From NCBI GenBank assembly GCA_017632155.1, contig JAGBRZ010000131.1, positions 1 to 43,352 on the forward strand: a DNA stretch of 43,352 bases, in the 5' to 3' direction. Numbering within the stretch: position 1 is the stretch's first letter; every line of letters starts with the position of its first letter. Below the pieces are notes generated by a model. It did not search any database, had not been told where the DNA came from, and saw only the letters and a list, made by a program, of their open reading frames with translations. Shown here piece by piece: positions 14,853-23,727 of the stretch. The translations under genes were made by a program, and so were the position numbers. Source of the stretch: Clostridia bacterium (GTDB lineage: Bacteria; Bacillota_A; Clostridia; Oscillospirales; CAG-272).

Positions 14853-16184
14853 TTATTCTTCGTTCTTTTTCTCTATCTTTTCTCTCTTCACGCGCGCCGC
14901 CTTCTCCTTCGCGAGGAAATAGATCTCCTCGGTTGCGAACGAGATCTTGGTGATCTGATCGCGCCCGGAGAGGTAGCACCAGAAGGAGTCCTTGGGGACG
15001 GAGATGTCTATGCAGTCGCCCCAGCCGAGGTAATCGTACTCGATGTGCATCGAGTCAAGGTCGAGCGCGGGACGGAAGAGCACCGTCGGCTCGCCGCCGT
15101 AGTAGGAATCGACCTCCACACGCGTGCCCTCGAGAGTCTGAATGACTCTGCCGTGGCCGTGCTTGTGGAATTTCGTCCAGTTCGGAAGAGTTTCAATGCG
15201 CGCGTCGTTGTCCTCGAAGTAATACGTGCCGTTTCGCACCTCTTCGCGGACGCATTCGCGCTCCCACTTCGTCCAATCGGGGATATGTTCATAGATTGTT
15301 TCTCCGCCGTCGGTGGCGTGGAGTCTGCCATAAACGTCCTGCTCCCATCTTGCGCCGCAGGCGTTGCACCAAAGCTCGCATCCGGCGGAATCGGTCTCGA
15401 ATTCCTTGCCGCAGCGCGGACATTTATAAAGAATCGAGTGCAGTCCCTTTGCGCGGTCGGGGTCGTCGATGACGACCTTGTTTTCATACTGCCACTTGTA
15501 GTCATCGTAAACGAAAGCCTCGGCGATTCGACGGTTGACCTCATCGGTGGATATATTCTCCGCCTCTTCGGGCAGAACGATCGGACGGATCTCGCCCTCA
15601 ACGTAAGTATGCTTGTTCTTCTTGTTCCACTGCGGATGGGTGACGAAATTTCCGTGCAGAGTCAGCACGGCAACCGGCACCTTGATCATATGAACGAGCG
15701 CGCCGACCGAGGGAGTGATATACGACGTCGTTCCGTCGAGCGAATAGCGGCTCTCGGGGAACAGTACGAAGATCGCGCCGAGCTCCTTGATTGTATATTT
15801 GATATTGCGGATAAGATTGAGGTCCTGAATAAATTTTCTCTTGCCGATGACGCCGAGCAGGTCCATCAGCGGCAAAGTGAAGTCGCGGAAGCCCTCGATG
15901 GTCATTACATTGACAAGCGGCTGCGGATGAGTCGCCTTATACATCATATTCAGATCGACCTTCGAAGCATGGTTAATGAGCAAGAGATATGGCTTGCCGT
16001 CAAGCGCCTCCATATTCGTGCGGGTCAGCTTGGCGTTTCTCTTCTTGAGATCGGGCCACGAGATGATGGTCTGCGCCACCCAAGGCAGGAACTTGCGCTT
16101 CTTAGGCTTGCGGCGAGTGTTGAAGACCTTTATATTCTTCGGAGGTTCGGGGATGAGCTTTTTTGCTTTTTCCTGAGTGTTCAT
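14853..16184 (-). CDS. PlsC-type acyltransferase fused to a C-terminal zinc ribbon
   Basis: This 443-residue protein has a lysophosphatidic-acid-acyltransferase-like (PlsC) domain with NHASKVD (71-77; the HxxxxD catalytic pair is H72 and D77) and FPESRYS (142-148), a variant of the usual FPEGTRS. After about residue 250 it carries CPRC (255-258) and CNAC (273-276), a four-cysteine zinc ribbon, and then a C-terminal beta-rich region of about 150 residues. Typical PlsC proteins are about 200-250 residues and lack this extension. It would acylate a lysophospholipid or related molecule at the membrane; the extension may control the partner or substrate. A terminator separates it from the AspRS gene upstream, so it probably has its own weak promoter. 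Confidence 0.87.
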   Translation of the reverse strand: MNTQEKAKKLIPEPPKNIKVFNTRRKPKKRKFLPWVAQTIISWPDLKKRNAKLTRTNMEALDGKPYLLLINHASKVDLNMMYKATHPQPLVNVMTIEGFRDFTLPLMDLLGVIGKRKFIQDLNLIRNIKYTIKELGAIFVLFPESRYSLDGTTSYITPSVGALVHMIKVPVAVLTLHGNFVTHPQWNKKNKHTYVEGEIRPIVLPEEAENISTDEVNRRIAEAFVYDDYKWQYENKVVIDDPDRAKGLHSILYKCPRCGKEFETDSAGCELWCNACGARWEQDVYGRLHATDGGETIYEHIPDWTKWERECVREEVRNGTYYFEDNDARIETLPNWTKFHKHGHGRVIQTLEGTRVEVDSYYGGEPTVLFRPALDLDSMHIEYDYLGWGDCIDISVPKDSFWCYLSGRDQITKISFATEEIYFLAKEKAARVKREKIEKKNEE

Positions 16185-16198
16185 GGGAACTCCTATGA

Positions 16199-16234
16199 AA
16201 AAGCCGCAAAGAATCGGGTTCTGTGCGGCTTTAT
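16199..16234 (-). terminator. Terminator after the AspRS gene
   Basis: AAAGCCGCA pairs with TGCGGCTTT around a loop with a further AGAA/TTCT pairing. It lies between the AspRS stop (16273) and the acyltransferase start (16184). Confidence 0.8.
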
Positions 16235-16272
16235 TGATTTTTAATTAAAACGCAGTTTTACAAGTGCATATC

Positions 16273-17562
16273 TTAGGGATGCAGTCTGTCGGGTCCGCGG
16301 AAGAGGAACATAGCTTCCTTGATCGGGATGCCGAGGAAGAGCATTGTAAGTCTGTCTACGCCGATAGCGAATCCGCCGTGGGGAGGACAGCCGTAACGGA
16401 AGAACTCGGTATAGAACTTAACGTCCTCGCCAAGTCCCTTCTCTGCCGCATTTGCGCAAAGGTGGTCATAGCGGTGCTCTCTCTGTGCGCCGGAAGTGAT
16501 CTCGACGCCGCGCCAGATGAGGTCGTAACCCTGGGGAACACCCTGCTCGTCGCGCATATGATAGAATGGACGCTTGTCCTGCGCGAAATCGGTGACGAAG
16601 AGGAACTCGTGACCATACATCTCCTTAACAAGGCGGTGAGTCATACGCTCAGCATCGGTGGTAAGGTCGCCTTTCTCGGACTCGGGGCAGGTGTAGCCGT
16701 ATCTTTCCTCAAGGAGTCTGTAGATCTCTGCAACCGAAAGGATCGGGAAAGGATTGGTGGGAACAACGACTTCGATGCCGAAGATTCTCTCGATATCCTC
16801 GCCGTACTTCTCTTTTACTCTGCCAAGTACGTAAGTGAGCATCTCTTCCTCGAGAGCCATTACGTCATGGAAGGACTCAACGTAGGAGAACTCAAGGTCG
16901 AAGGAGGTGAACTCGGTCGCATGCTTGTTGGTGTGCGACTTTTCAGCACGGAAGCAGGGAGCGCATTCAAAGACTCTCTCGAGTCCCGCTGCCATAGCCA
17001 TCTGCTTGTAGAACTGAGGCGACTGCGCAAGATATGCATCGCGGTCGAAATAGTTGAGCTTGAAGACCTCGGAGCCCGACTCGGAAGCCGCGCCGATGAT
17101 CTTGGGGAAGTGAAGCTCGGTGAACTTATTCTTGAGAAGATAATCGCGCATTGCAGCGGTGATCTCGCTCTGAACGTGGAAGATGAGAGTATTGCGCTCG
17201 GTGCGGAGGTCTACCCAACGGTAGTCAAGGCGCGAGTCGATTGCGGAGTCTTCCTTGATGGGAAGCGCGTCTGCGATAGATTCGATGCGGATAGAGGAGG
17301 GGATGATCTCCATTCCGCCCATTTTTACGTATTCGTTAGCGATGCACTCGCCCTCGATAGTAACGACCGAGTCGATGGTGAGCTGATCGACAACGGCTGC
17401 AAGAGCCTCGTTGCCTTCCTTCTCAACGTAGACCTGAACCTTACCCGTCATATCGCGGATAACGAGGAACGCGCGTGCCTTCTTGTTACGGCAATTTTCA
17501 ACGAAGCCGGCGATCTTAACCTGCTCGCCCGGCTTAACGTCGGCAATAAATGTTCTTTTCAT
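16273..17562 (-). CDS. aspS: Aspartyl-tRNA synthetase of archaeal/non-discriminating type
   Basis: This 429-residue class II synthetase attaches aspartate to tRNA. Residues 1-105 are the OB-fold anticodon-binding domain. Motif 1 lies around FTELHFPKIIG (147-157). Motif 2, with its FRAEKSHTNKH loop (204-214), is of the archaeal AspRS form, and motif 3 is GFAIGVDRLTMLF (about 397-409). It lacks the roughly 100-residue insertion of standard bacterial AspRS, and clostridial homologues of this size are annotated aspartate-tRNA(Asn) ligase. If it is non-discriminating, Asp-tRNA(Asn) would be amidated by GatCAB, which is not in the window. Asparaginyl-tRNA synthetase is a less likely alternative. 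Confidence 0.88.
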   Translation of the reverse strand: MKRTFIADVKPGEQVKIAGFVENCRNKKARAFLVIRDMTGKVQVYVEKEGNEALAAVVDQLTIDSVVTIEGECIANEYVKMGGMEIIPSSIRIESIADALPIKEDSAIDSRLDYRWVDLRTERNTLIFHVQSEITAAMRDYLLKNKFTELHFPKIIGAASESGSEVFKLNYFDRDAYLAQSPQFYKQMAMAAGLERVFECAPCFRAEKSHTNKHATEFTSFDLEFSYVESFHDVMALEEEMLTYVLGRVKEKYGEDIERIFGIEVVVPTNPFPILSVAEIYRLLEERYGYTCPESEKGDLTTDAERMTHRLVKEMYGHEFLFVTDFAQDKRPFYHMRDEQGVPQGYDLIWRGVEITSGAQREHRYDHLCANAAEKGLGEDVKFYTEFFRYGCPPHGGFAIGVDRLTMLFLGIPIKEAMFLFRGPDRLHP

Positions 17563-17606
17563 TTCTTAACCCTTTCATGGTTGCTTGGATTTTTACATAC
17601 ATTATA

Positions 17607-17635
17607 ATAATAGCACAAATGGGAATAAAAGTCAA
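17607..17635 (-). promoter_or_regulatory. Promoter of the AspRS gene
   Basis: On the minus strand TTGACT (17635-17630), 17 nt and TATTAT (17612-17607) preceded by TGTGC, an extended -10. Confidence 0.85.
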
Positions 17636-17682
17636 GAGAAAACTTAAAAGTTAATTCTGTTATTCTGTTTTTAATAAATCAG

Positions 17683-17711
17683 TTGACAGTAATCAATTTA
17701 TATGTTATAAT
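17683..17711 (+). promoter_or_regulatory. Promoter of the exported-protein cluster
   Basis: TTGACA (17683-17688), 17 nt and TATAAT (17706-17711) preceded by TATGT. The resulting leader of about 100 nt starts with a hairpin TTGAGAGG..CCTCTCAA (about 17721-17749). Confidence 0.93.
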
Positions 17712-17818
17712 TAATTAAAATTTGAGAGGAAATGGCAGATGCCCTCTCAACCAAAAACAATAACACCGCCGCACGGCATCAGCTTTGCGCAGACGCTTCA
17801 GCGGCAGAAGGAGAATTC

Positions 17819-19300
17819 ATGAAAAAATTTTTAGCATGCTTACTGATGTTATCCATGCTCATGTCCGTCCTGATGGCATCGGGCTGTGCGGATACCGGAG
17901 AGGAGACACCCGAAACCACTGCGGGTGCCGCCGCTACTACTGAAGCCATCCCCGAGACCACCGAGGCTCCCGGTGATGACGACCTTGAGCTCGACCCTTC
18001 GCTTAATTTCAACAACGAAACCTTCACAATGCTGCTCCGCGCGGACCGTGCGGGTGCGGTTGACGAGTTTCTGGTTTCGGCTGACGATCCGGCGGATACC
18101 GTAAAAACCGCGATCAGCGCAAGACAGTATTTCGTAGAGGGTCAGCTCGGAGTTACCATCTCCTACGAGACCGTCAACGAAGGTGAGCTTATCGCAAGAG
18201 TGCGCAACAACATCGCATCCGGATACGTTGTTGACGTCATCTGTGCTGCCGCGTTCCAGGCTCCCACTCTCGCCGCGGAAGGCTTGGTAGCCAATCTGCT
18301 TGAGATTCCTCACCTGAACTTTGACAAGGTCTGGTGGGGCTCGCGCTCCGATATGGCAAAGAATCTCACGATCGGTGACAAGCTTTATATGGCATCCGGC
18401 GACGCCTCACAGCTCACTCTGGGCAAAGGTCTTTGTATGTATTTCAACGAGGAGCTTCTCGAAACTCAGGGAGGCAGAACTTCCGAGATGCTTTACGACG
18501 AGGTCAATAACCTGAACTGGACCATCGACCGTCTGTTTGAAATAAGCAAGGAGTATTCCCGCGATGACGGAAATCAGGACTGGGACCAGAACGACATTTA
18601 CGGTTGTAACATTTACCTCAAAACGATCATCGACGGTTACTTCGCAGCGTTTGATCAGCCGATCGTAGCGTTTGAGAATGACCAATACAAGATCGCTATG
18701 AACAATGACAGAATGGTAACTATCGTCGAAAAGCTCAACCAGCTCCTCTACAGCGACAACGCAACCTACATCACCTCCAGCAAGGGCAATTCCGAGAAAT
18801 TCTTTATCGAAGGACACACCCTCTTTACCCACGGCGGTATGGAATGGGGCGTTGACTTCAACTCAAGCGAGATCAACGGCGGTTTCGGTATCATCCCCTA
18901 CCCCATGCTTGACAAAGAGCAGGGCAAGTACTATTCCGCTCTCTCCGACGTTTACACAATGTTCCTCGTACCCGGAAACGCAACGAATCTCGACAAGATC
19001 GGCGCGGTTCTTGAGCTCACCGCATCAAAGTCTTACGAGACCACCACGGTTGCATACTTTGAGGTACTTCTGAAATCGAGAGTCGCAAACGACGTCAACG
19101 CAATGCAGATGCTTGACATTATCCACGACGGTCTTTGCTACGAATTCGGCTTCACCTACTCCGCCGCGCTCGGAAATCCCGCGCAGGCGTTCAGAACTCT
19201 GCTTGCAAGCTCTTCCTCCGCAAACTGGTCTTCCTATTGGGCAAGCAAGGGCTCAACCTTCCAGAAACAGCTTGATGCTATGATGGAGCAGTACGAGTAA
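17819..19300 (+). CDS. Extracellular solute-binding lipoprotein
   Basis: This 493-residue protein has a signal peptide and an ASGC lipobox near residue 22, then a Thr/Glu/Pro linker with TTEA and ETTEAP repeats (about 25-50). The remainder has the character of a type 1 extracellular solute-binding protein of an ABC importer: many aromatic residues and a two-lobe alpha/beta pattern with GDKLYMASGDAS, LCMYFNEELLE and DVYTMFLVPGNA. Such proteins bind sugars or oligosaccharides at the outer face of the membrane. The start at 17819 has a GGAG site at 6 nt; an upstream in-frame extension lacks a signal. No permease or ATPase gene follows, which is unusual. Confidence 0.85.
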   Translation: MKKFLACLLMLSMLMSVLMASGCADTGEETPETTAGAAATTEAIPETTEAPGDDDLELDPSLNFNNETFTMLLRADRAGAVDEFLVSADDPADTVKTAISARQYFVEGQLGVTISYETVNEGELIARVRNNIASGYVVDVICAAAFQAPTLAAEGLVANLLEIPHLNFDKVWWGSRSDMAKNLTIGDKLYMASGDASQLTLGKGLCMYFNEELLETQGGRTSEMLYDEVNNLNWTIDRLFEISKEYSRDDGNQDWDQNDIYGCNIYLKTIIDGYFAAFDQPIVAFENDQYKIAMNNDRMVTIVEKLNQLLYSDNATYITSSKGNSEKFFIEGHTLFTHGGMEWGVDFNSSEINGGFGIIPYPMLDKEQGKYYSALSDVYTMFLVPGNATNLDKIGAVLELTASKSYETTTVAYFEVLLKSRVANDVNAMQMLDIIHDGLCYEFGFTYSAALGNPAQAFRTLLASSSSANWSSYWASKGSTFQKQLDAMMEQYE

Positions 19301-19309
19301 TTATCCGTA

Positions 19310-21088
19310 ATGAAGATCAAAAAGATTTTATTTTCGATTTGTCTTTCCCTTTTTGCCGTTCTGATCGCGCTTTCTTTCGTTTCCTGCGATGAAAGCACCG
19401 TGGAAACAGGAGAAACTACCGTAGCTCCAATACCGCGCGAGCTGATAAGTCTTGAAGGCTATACCTTCGTTTACCCCGCGACAGCCTCAAAAGAGATCGT
19501 TACAGCGGTAAGATCCCTCTCCGACGAGATCAATGCCTCCTATGGCATCAAGCTGGTGCACACCAACGACTGGATGGCGATCGCGCCCGAGGAACCGCTC
19601 AAAAACGATGACAAGGAGATCCTCATCGGCGCGACCAACCGTGCCGAAAGCGTCGAGGCTCAAAAAGACGCGGAAGGTAACTTCACCTTCTCAGTTTTAC
19701 AGACGGGCTCGAAGATCGTTATCATCGGCGGCAGTGAGGAAGCGCTGCTCCGCGGAATAGATCATTTCAGAGAAATGATCAAGAAGGAAGTAAAAGCCGC
19801 AATCGAAAAGGGCTACAGCTTCACAATGAATTACGTTGACGAAGCGGTATCCGCCGATAGTGTGGCGGCAAGACTTGCTTCGGAATATGAAATAATCTTC
19901 CCCGTTATCTCAAACTCGGGAGAAAAAACGATTGCCGAAGAGATCGCAGCCACGTTTTTGGCAAAAACCGATATTTCACCCAAAAGACGCAGCGACAATA
20001 GCGCGGGTAAGGACAAAGAAATTCTTATCGGCTTCACGTCCCGCACTCCCTCTGACGTAAAATGCGGGTATTTTGACTACTCGATCAAGGTATCCGGCAG
20101 TAAAATTTACGTTATCGGCGGAAGCGGCGCCGCGCTTCAGGCGGCGGGCAAAAAGCTTGTGGGAATGGCTCTTGCCGAGGAGTTGAAGCTTGACTCGGAC
20201 GCGGATTACAGATACTCGATTTTTACCGAAGCAGAGATGAATCCGATCGCGAGCAATATCTCGCTTTTCACTCCGTTCTGGGCAAAAAATTATACTCCGC
20301 CTGCTTGGATGCTTGATTTCAATGAAAAAACTTACGCTGTCACCTGTCCCGACGGCCGAATAACCATCAAGGCTCACCGCGGCGACAGCGACAACTATCC
20401 CGACAATTCTATCGAAGGAATCGCAAGCGCGATCCTGGCGGGCGCAGACTGCGTTGAATTTGATACGCAGCTGACGCGCGACGGTATTGCCGTGCTGCTG
20501 CACGACGCTTCCCTTGCAAAAGCGACCGACGCCGCAAACTATGTCGGAAAGACCGGCTACCCGCAATCGCTTTCGGTCACTGATTGGACGTTTGAACAGC
20601 TCCGGGCGCTGAAATATAAGGATGACAAGGGCAACGTGACCGAATACAAGATCGGCACGCTTTACGAAGCCTTGAAGCTTTGCGCGGGACGCGTTTTCGT
20701 TCAAGTCGATGACAAGAGCGGTCAGATCCAGGTCAATTCAAGGGAGATGTACAATCTCGCCCGCGAAACTGGCTCCGAGAAGTGCTTCTTCTATTTCTAC
20801 GGAACATCGCTTCTCGACAAATGGCTCGGCTACGATCCCGAAAACCGCGAGCTAGCCGATTACTTAACGCTCTGCCGCACATATCTTTCGGTCAGCGGAC
20901 ATTCACTCCGCAAGCCTTATTGGACCAATGAGGTCAATCTCTATGACGGCGGAAAATTCAGCGAGACGGAGGACTGGTGGAAAAAGCTTTCTTCCTCCGG
21001 CAAGCTTATGATCTGGAGCCAGAATGTCTGGAAACTTTCAAAATACATAAGCGAAAATTATACGGCAGAAATGCCGAAACAAAAATAA
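19310..21088 (+). CDS. Lipoprotein with two repeated N-terminal domains and a glycerophosphodiesterase (GDPD) domain
   Basis: The 592-residue protein has a signal segment ending at Cys26 (FVSC). Residues about 55-165 and 195-292 are two related copies of a domain marked by KEILIG and a Ser-Lys-Ile..Val-Ile-Gly-Gly-Ser segment. A similar domain precedes the catalytic barrel in some glycoside hydrolases, so it may bind carbohydrate; that is inference. From about residue 350 comes the GDPD barrel, with HRGD (356-359), Glu383 and Asp385 in CVEFDTQ, and His398 in LLHD. The enzyme would release glycerol phosphate or a related group from glycerophosphodiesters or teichoic-acid-like polymers outside the cell. 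It starts 9 nt after the solute-binding gene. Confidence 0.9.
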   Translation: MKIKKILFSICLSLFAVLIALSFVSCDESTVETGETTVAPIPRELISLEGYTFVYPATASKEIVTAVRSLSDEINASYGIKLVHTNDWMAIAPEEPLKNDDKEILIGATNRAESVEAQKDAEGNFTFSVLQTGSKIVIIGGSEEALLRGIDHFREMIKKEVKAAIEKGYSFTMNYVDEAVSADSVAARLASEYEIIFPVISNSGEKTIAEEIAATFLAKTDISPKRRSDNSAGKDKEILIGFTSRTPSDVKCGYFDYSIKVSGSKIYVIGGSGAALQAAGKKLVGMALAEELKLDSDADYRYSIFTEAEMNPIASNISLFTPFWAKNYTPPAWMLDFNEKTYAVTCPDGRITIKAHRGDSDNYPDNSIEGIASAILAGADCVEFDTQLTRDGIAVLLHDASLAKATDAANYVGKTGYPQSLSVTDWTFEQLRALKYKDDKGNVTEYKIGTLYEALKLCAGRVFVQVDDKSGQIQVNSREMYNLARETGSEKCFFYFYGTSLLDKWLGYDPENRELADYLTLCRTYLSVSGHSLRKPYWTNEVNLYDGGKFSETEDWWKKLSSSGKLMIWSQNVWKLSKYISENYTAEMPKQK

Positions 21089-21112
21089 TAAGAAAAGGAG
21101 CTTTATTAGAAA

Positions 21113-22924
21113 ATGAAAAAGATCATCTCGTATTTACTCTCGGCTTGTATGATCCTTTCCTTGATGTGTTCGACAGTTTTGGGCACTTCGGCGGCTGACA
21201 CCGAATTCGACAAGTGGGACGGCACGACCACCGATACCGCATGGTTCTCCGCAGACAAGGATTATTTCGAGCTTGACACCGCCGCAAAGCTTGCGGGCCT
21301 TGCATATCTTGCAAACGAATATCAGGGCGACGACCACAAGGACCCCGGTGCGTTCTTCGGCAAAACGTTCGTTATCACCAAGAACATCGACCTTGGCGGA
21401 CATCAGTGGACCCCCATCGGAATCAGCAACAACTATGCATTCGCCGGTCTGCTTGAAGGCAAGCTCGGCGGCATTGACGGCCAGGCTGTTACCATCGCGA
21501 ATATGAAGATCGGTAGCGAGGATGCTCCTCATCCTACCAAAAACATCGGTCTCGTCGGCTCTCAGGGTGCGGGCGGTGTGAAAAACATCTACCTCACCGG
21601 TGCGTACATAAACACCGCGGCTGATACCGCAGGCTCGTTCGTAGGTTACTCCAGACCCCAGAAGACCGGTACTCCCTGCGAGTACTCCAATCTCCGTTCC
21701 GATGCAACCATTATTACCGCGGGTGCAAAATGGTGCGGCGGTATCGTTGCTTATTCGAACATTGCGGGCAATCTTTTCAAGGATTGCGTTTATACCGGTA
21801 ACATCACGACCAAGAACTCCGGCCTTACCATGGTCGGCGGTATCACCGGCAACGCAAACACCAGCACCGATTTTGTAAATTGCTACGTGGGAGGCGATAT
21901 CATCGCAGACTGCAAGCAGGTTGGCGGTATCATCGGTACCGTAACCGCAAAGACCACCATCAACCTCACAAATTGCCATTTTGACGGTACTGTTTCTGCT
22001 ACCGCGACCCAGGCGGGCGCATTTATCGGAAGAGCAAACTCCGGCGACACCGCTCCCACCGTGCTGAACTTCACCGACTGCTTCAACAGCGGTATTTCCA
22101 AGTCCTCTTACACCCCCGCATCTGCCGCAATGTCCTGGATCGGACTTGGCGCGGGCTATGCATCTGCAGAACCCCACAACACACTTGAGGCAACCTTCAC
22201 CAACTGCTATTCCCTTTCCGATACCTCGCTTATGGCGAGACTTGACTTCAGTGCAGACAAGATCAACACTCTCTACAAGGTAACCGCCGGCACCGAGTAT
22301 GTTGAAAAACAGGCTGACGCGTTCGATATGATCGCGTCGCTCCGTCCCACCGTTGTCAGCTTTGAGGAAATCACCGGCGTTATGGCTACTATAAAAATGT
22401 CCGGATTTGACTTTTCCGCACTCGGATGGGTAACCCGCGACGGTATGTACCCCACTCTTGCTGTTGCCGAGAAGGTAGCTGACACCAAGTATGCCAAGGC
22501 AGATATGTCCTGGTTCAACCCGACCTCCACCTCGTTTGACATCCAGACGGAAAGCCAGCTCATCGGTCTTGCGAAGATCGCAAAGGTTTATGATTTTGTT
22601 GAGCAGACCATTACCGTTGGCGATTCCGTCAAGGGACTGATCGACACCTGGTTCACAGGTACCTTCGCAGAAATGCTGAAGGGTATTGTTCCCGAGACGA
22701 CGGTCCCCGAGACGACCGCTGCACCCGAGACCACAAAGGCTCCCGAGACTACAGTAGCACCCGAGACCACCGCAGCTCCCGAGCCCACAGACGCTCCCGT
22801 AGTCACCGAGGCTCCCGAAACCACACCTGCTCCCGAAAAGAGCGGATGCGGCGCTTCCGCAGCTTTCGGAACTCTTGCGATCGTCGCCCTCCTTGGAACC
22901 GCGATCGTTTTCAAGAAAAGATAA
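21113..22924 (+). CDS. Exported surface protein with beta-helix-like repeats, PETT-rich stalk and C-terminal anchor
   Basis: This 603-residue protein has a signal peptide (about 1-28). The mature part opens with a segment, FELDTAAKLAGLAYLANEY, typical of surface proteins with GLUG-like beta-helix repeats. Many Gly-rich turns with VGGI and TNCYS-type strands follow, consistent with a right-handed beta solenoid. Residues about 525-578 are a Pro-Glu-Thr-Thr-rich stalk. The C terminus has a GCGAS motif, one hydrophobic helix (580-600) and a short basic tail (KKR). This resembles a sorting-like anchor, but no LPxTG is present. It is the last gene of the exported-protein cluster and is followed by a terminator. 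Confidence 0.88.
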   Translation: MKKIISYLLSACMILSLMCSTVLGTSAADTEFDKWDGTTTDTAWFSADKDYFELDTAAKLAGLAYLANEYQGDDHKDPGAFFGKTFVITKNIDLGGHQWTPIGISNNYAFAGLLEGKLGGIDGQAVTIANMKIGSEDAPHPTKNIGLVGSQGAGGVKNIYLTGAYINTAADTAGSFVGYSRPQKTGTPCEYSNLRSDATIITAGAKWCGGIVAYSNIAGNLFKDCVYTGNITTKNSGLTMVGGITGNANTSTDFVNCYVGGDIIADCKQVGGIIGTVTAKTTINLTNCHFDGTVSATATQAGAFIGRANSGDTAPTVLNFTDCFNSGISKSSYTPASAAMSWIGLGAGYASAEPHNTLEATFTNCYSLSDTSLMARLDFSADKINTLYKVTAGTEYVEKQADAFDMIASLRPTVVSFEEITGVMATIKMSGFDFSALGWVTRDGMYPTLAVAEKVADTKYAKADMSWFNPTSTSFDIQTESQLIGLAKIAKVYDFVEQTITVGDSVKGLIDTWFTGTFAEMLKGIVPETTVPETTAAPETTKAPETTVAPETTAAPEPTDAPVVTEAPETTPAPEKSGCGASAAFGTLAIVALLGTAIVFKKR

Positions 22925-22943
22925 ATAATCTGTTATAATAATT

Positions 22944-22980
22944 ACGCCTCGGATACTGCACAGTATCCGAGGCGTATTGT
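22944..22980. terminator. Bidirectional terminator
   Basis: A 15-bp perfect stem (22944-22958 with 22961-22975) separates the convergent surface-protein gene (plus) and HepT gene (minus). Confidence 0.88.
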
Positions 22981-23322
22981 TTAATTCAAAACTTTTATAC
23001 AAAATTCTTTTAATTTCGGTATATCATTATTCGCAGTTTCCCAAAGGACTTCAGCATCTACCTCGCCGTATGAATGTGCCAGCCAATTTCTCATACCTCG
23101 TATCATATCCCAAGGCATATCCTTTTTCGTCTTTTCACGGAATTCAGGAGTCAAAGCGTTCGACAACTCACCGATTTGGAAGATGCACATAGCAACTGCA
23201 TTAAAGTATGCGCGATCATTAATGAAGATATTATAGTCACTGCCAAAGCGTTTGATAAAAGTTTCCACATCTTCGCAATGTACCCGAATATGAATGAGTT
23301 TCTGCCAATCCGATCTATCCAT
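22981..23322 (-). CDS. hepT: HepT-like HEPN ribonuclease toxin (DUF86)
   Basis: This 113-residue all-helical protein is the toxin of a MntA-HepT type VII toxin-antitoxin pair. HEPN toxins cut RNA as dimers. The catalytic RX4H motif is R78-N-W-L-A-H83, followed by S-Y85, so the full RX4HXY is intact. In studied pairs the Tyr is adenylylated by the MntA antitoxin. The start at 23322 is chosen because AAAGGA lies 9 nt upstream and the ATG overlaps the antitoxin stop by 8 nt; longer in-frame starts run deeper into the antitoxin gene. Confidence 0.92.
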   Translation of the reverse strand: MDRSDWQKLIHIRVHCEDVETFIKRFGSDYNIFINDRAYFNAVAMCIFQIGELSNALTPEFREKTKKDMPWDMIRGMRNWLAHSYGEVDAEVLWETANNDIPKLKEFCIKVLN

Positions 23323-23635
23323 AAATCTGAATCCTTTCCTCATGGAGATTTTCAACAAAATGGGGAATTCTGCTTTGAGTACTCTGCTGTGCGAGAGTTT
23401 GGGTAGTTACAAGATCGATTTCCTTGCCAATACAGTCACAAAGATCGTTGTAAAGACTGCCCATATCAAACATTCCTTTGATGTTTGATCCCGTTCTGTC
23501 AACAAGGATATCGACATCGCTGTCGGAATCGGCTTCGTTGCGGGCATACGATCCGAAGACGTACACCGCACGCAGAGCATACTTCTCCGCAACGGGTTTT
23601 ACACGGTTTTTTATTTCTTCAATGGTAAAAATCAT
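23315..23635 (-). CDS. mntA: MntA-like minimal nucleotidyltransferase antitoxin
   Basis: This 106-residue MNT-domain protein has the exact GSX10DXD motif (G28 S29, D40 and D42), with ARNEADSDS between. In the paired system it transfers AMP to the HepT tyrosine and so silences the toxin. The start at 23635 has an AAGG-type site upstream. A possible promoter, TTCCAA-17-TATAAT, sits at 23698-23670 on the minus strand. It is the first gene of the pair, as usual for antitoxins. Confidence 0.92.
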   Translation of the reverse strand: MIFTIEEIKNRVKPVAEKYALRAVYVFGSYARNEADSDSDVDILVDRTGSNIKGMFDMGSLYNDLCDCIGKEIDLVTTQTLAQQSTQSRIPHFVENLHEERIQIYG

Positions 23636-23727
23636 CTGTCCGCACCTTCCTTTCAGTCTTTTCACTACTATTATACACTATTTTTTGCAAAATTGGAATA
23701 GGGTAATAAAAATTTCTTAAAAAAATC

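Noticed and set aside
14592..16244. 550-codon plus-strand frame opposite the acyltransferase
   Set aside because: Shadow of the PlsC-type gene; its first part runs through the inverted-repeat element and it has no family match.
21134..23002. 622-codon minus-strand frame opposite the surface protein
   Set aside because: Antisense of repetitive Gly/Thr-rich coding sequence and crosses the terminator at 22944-22980.
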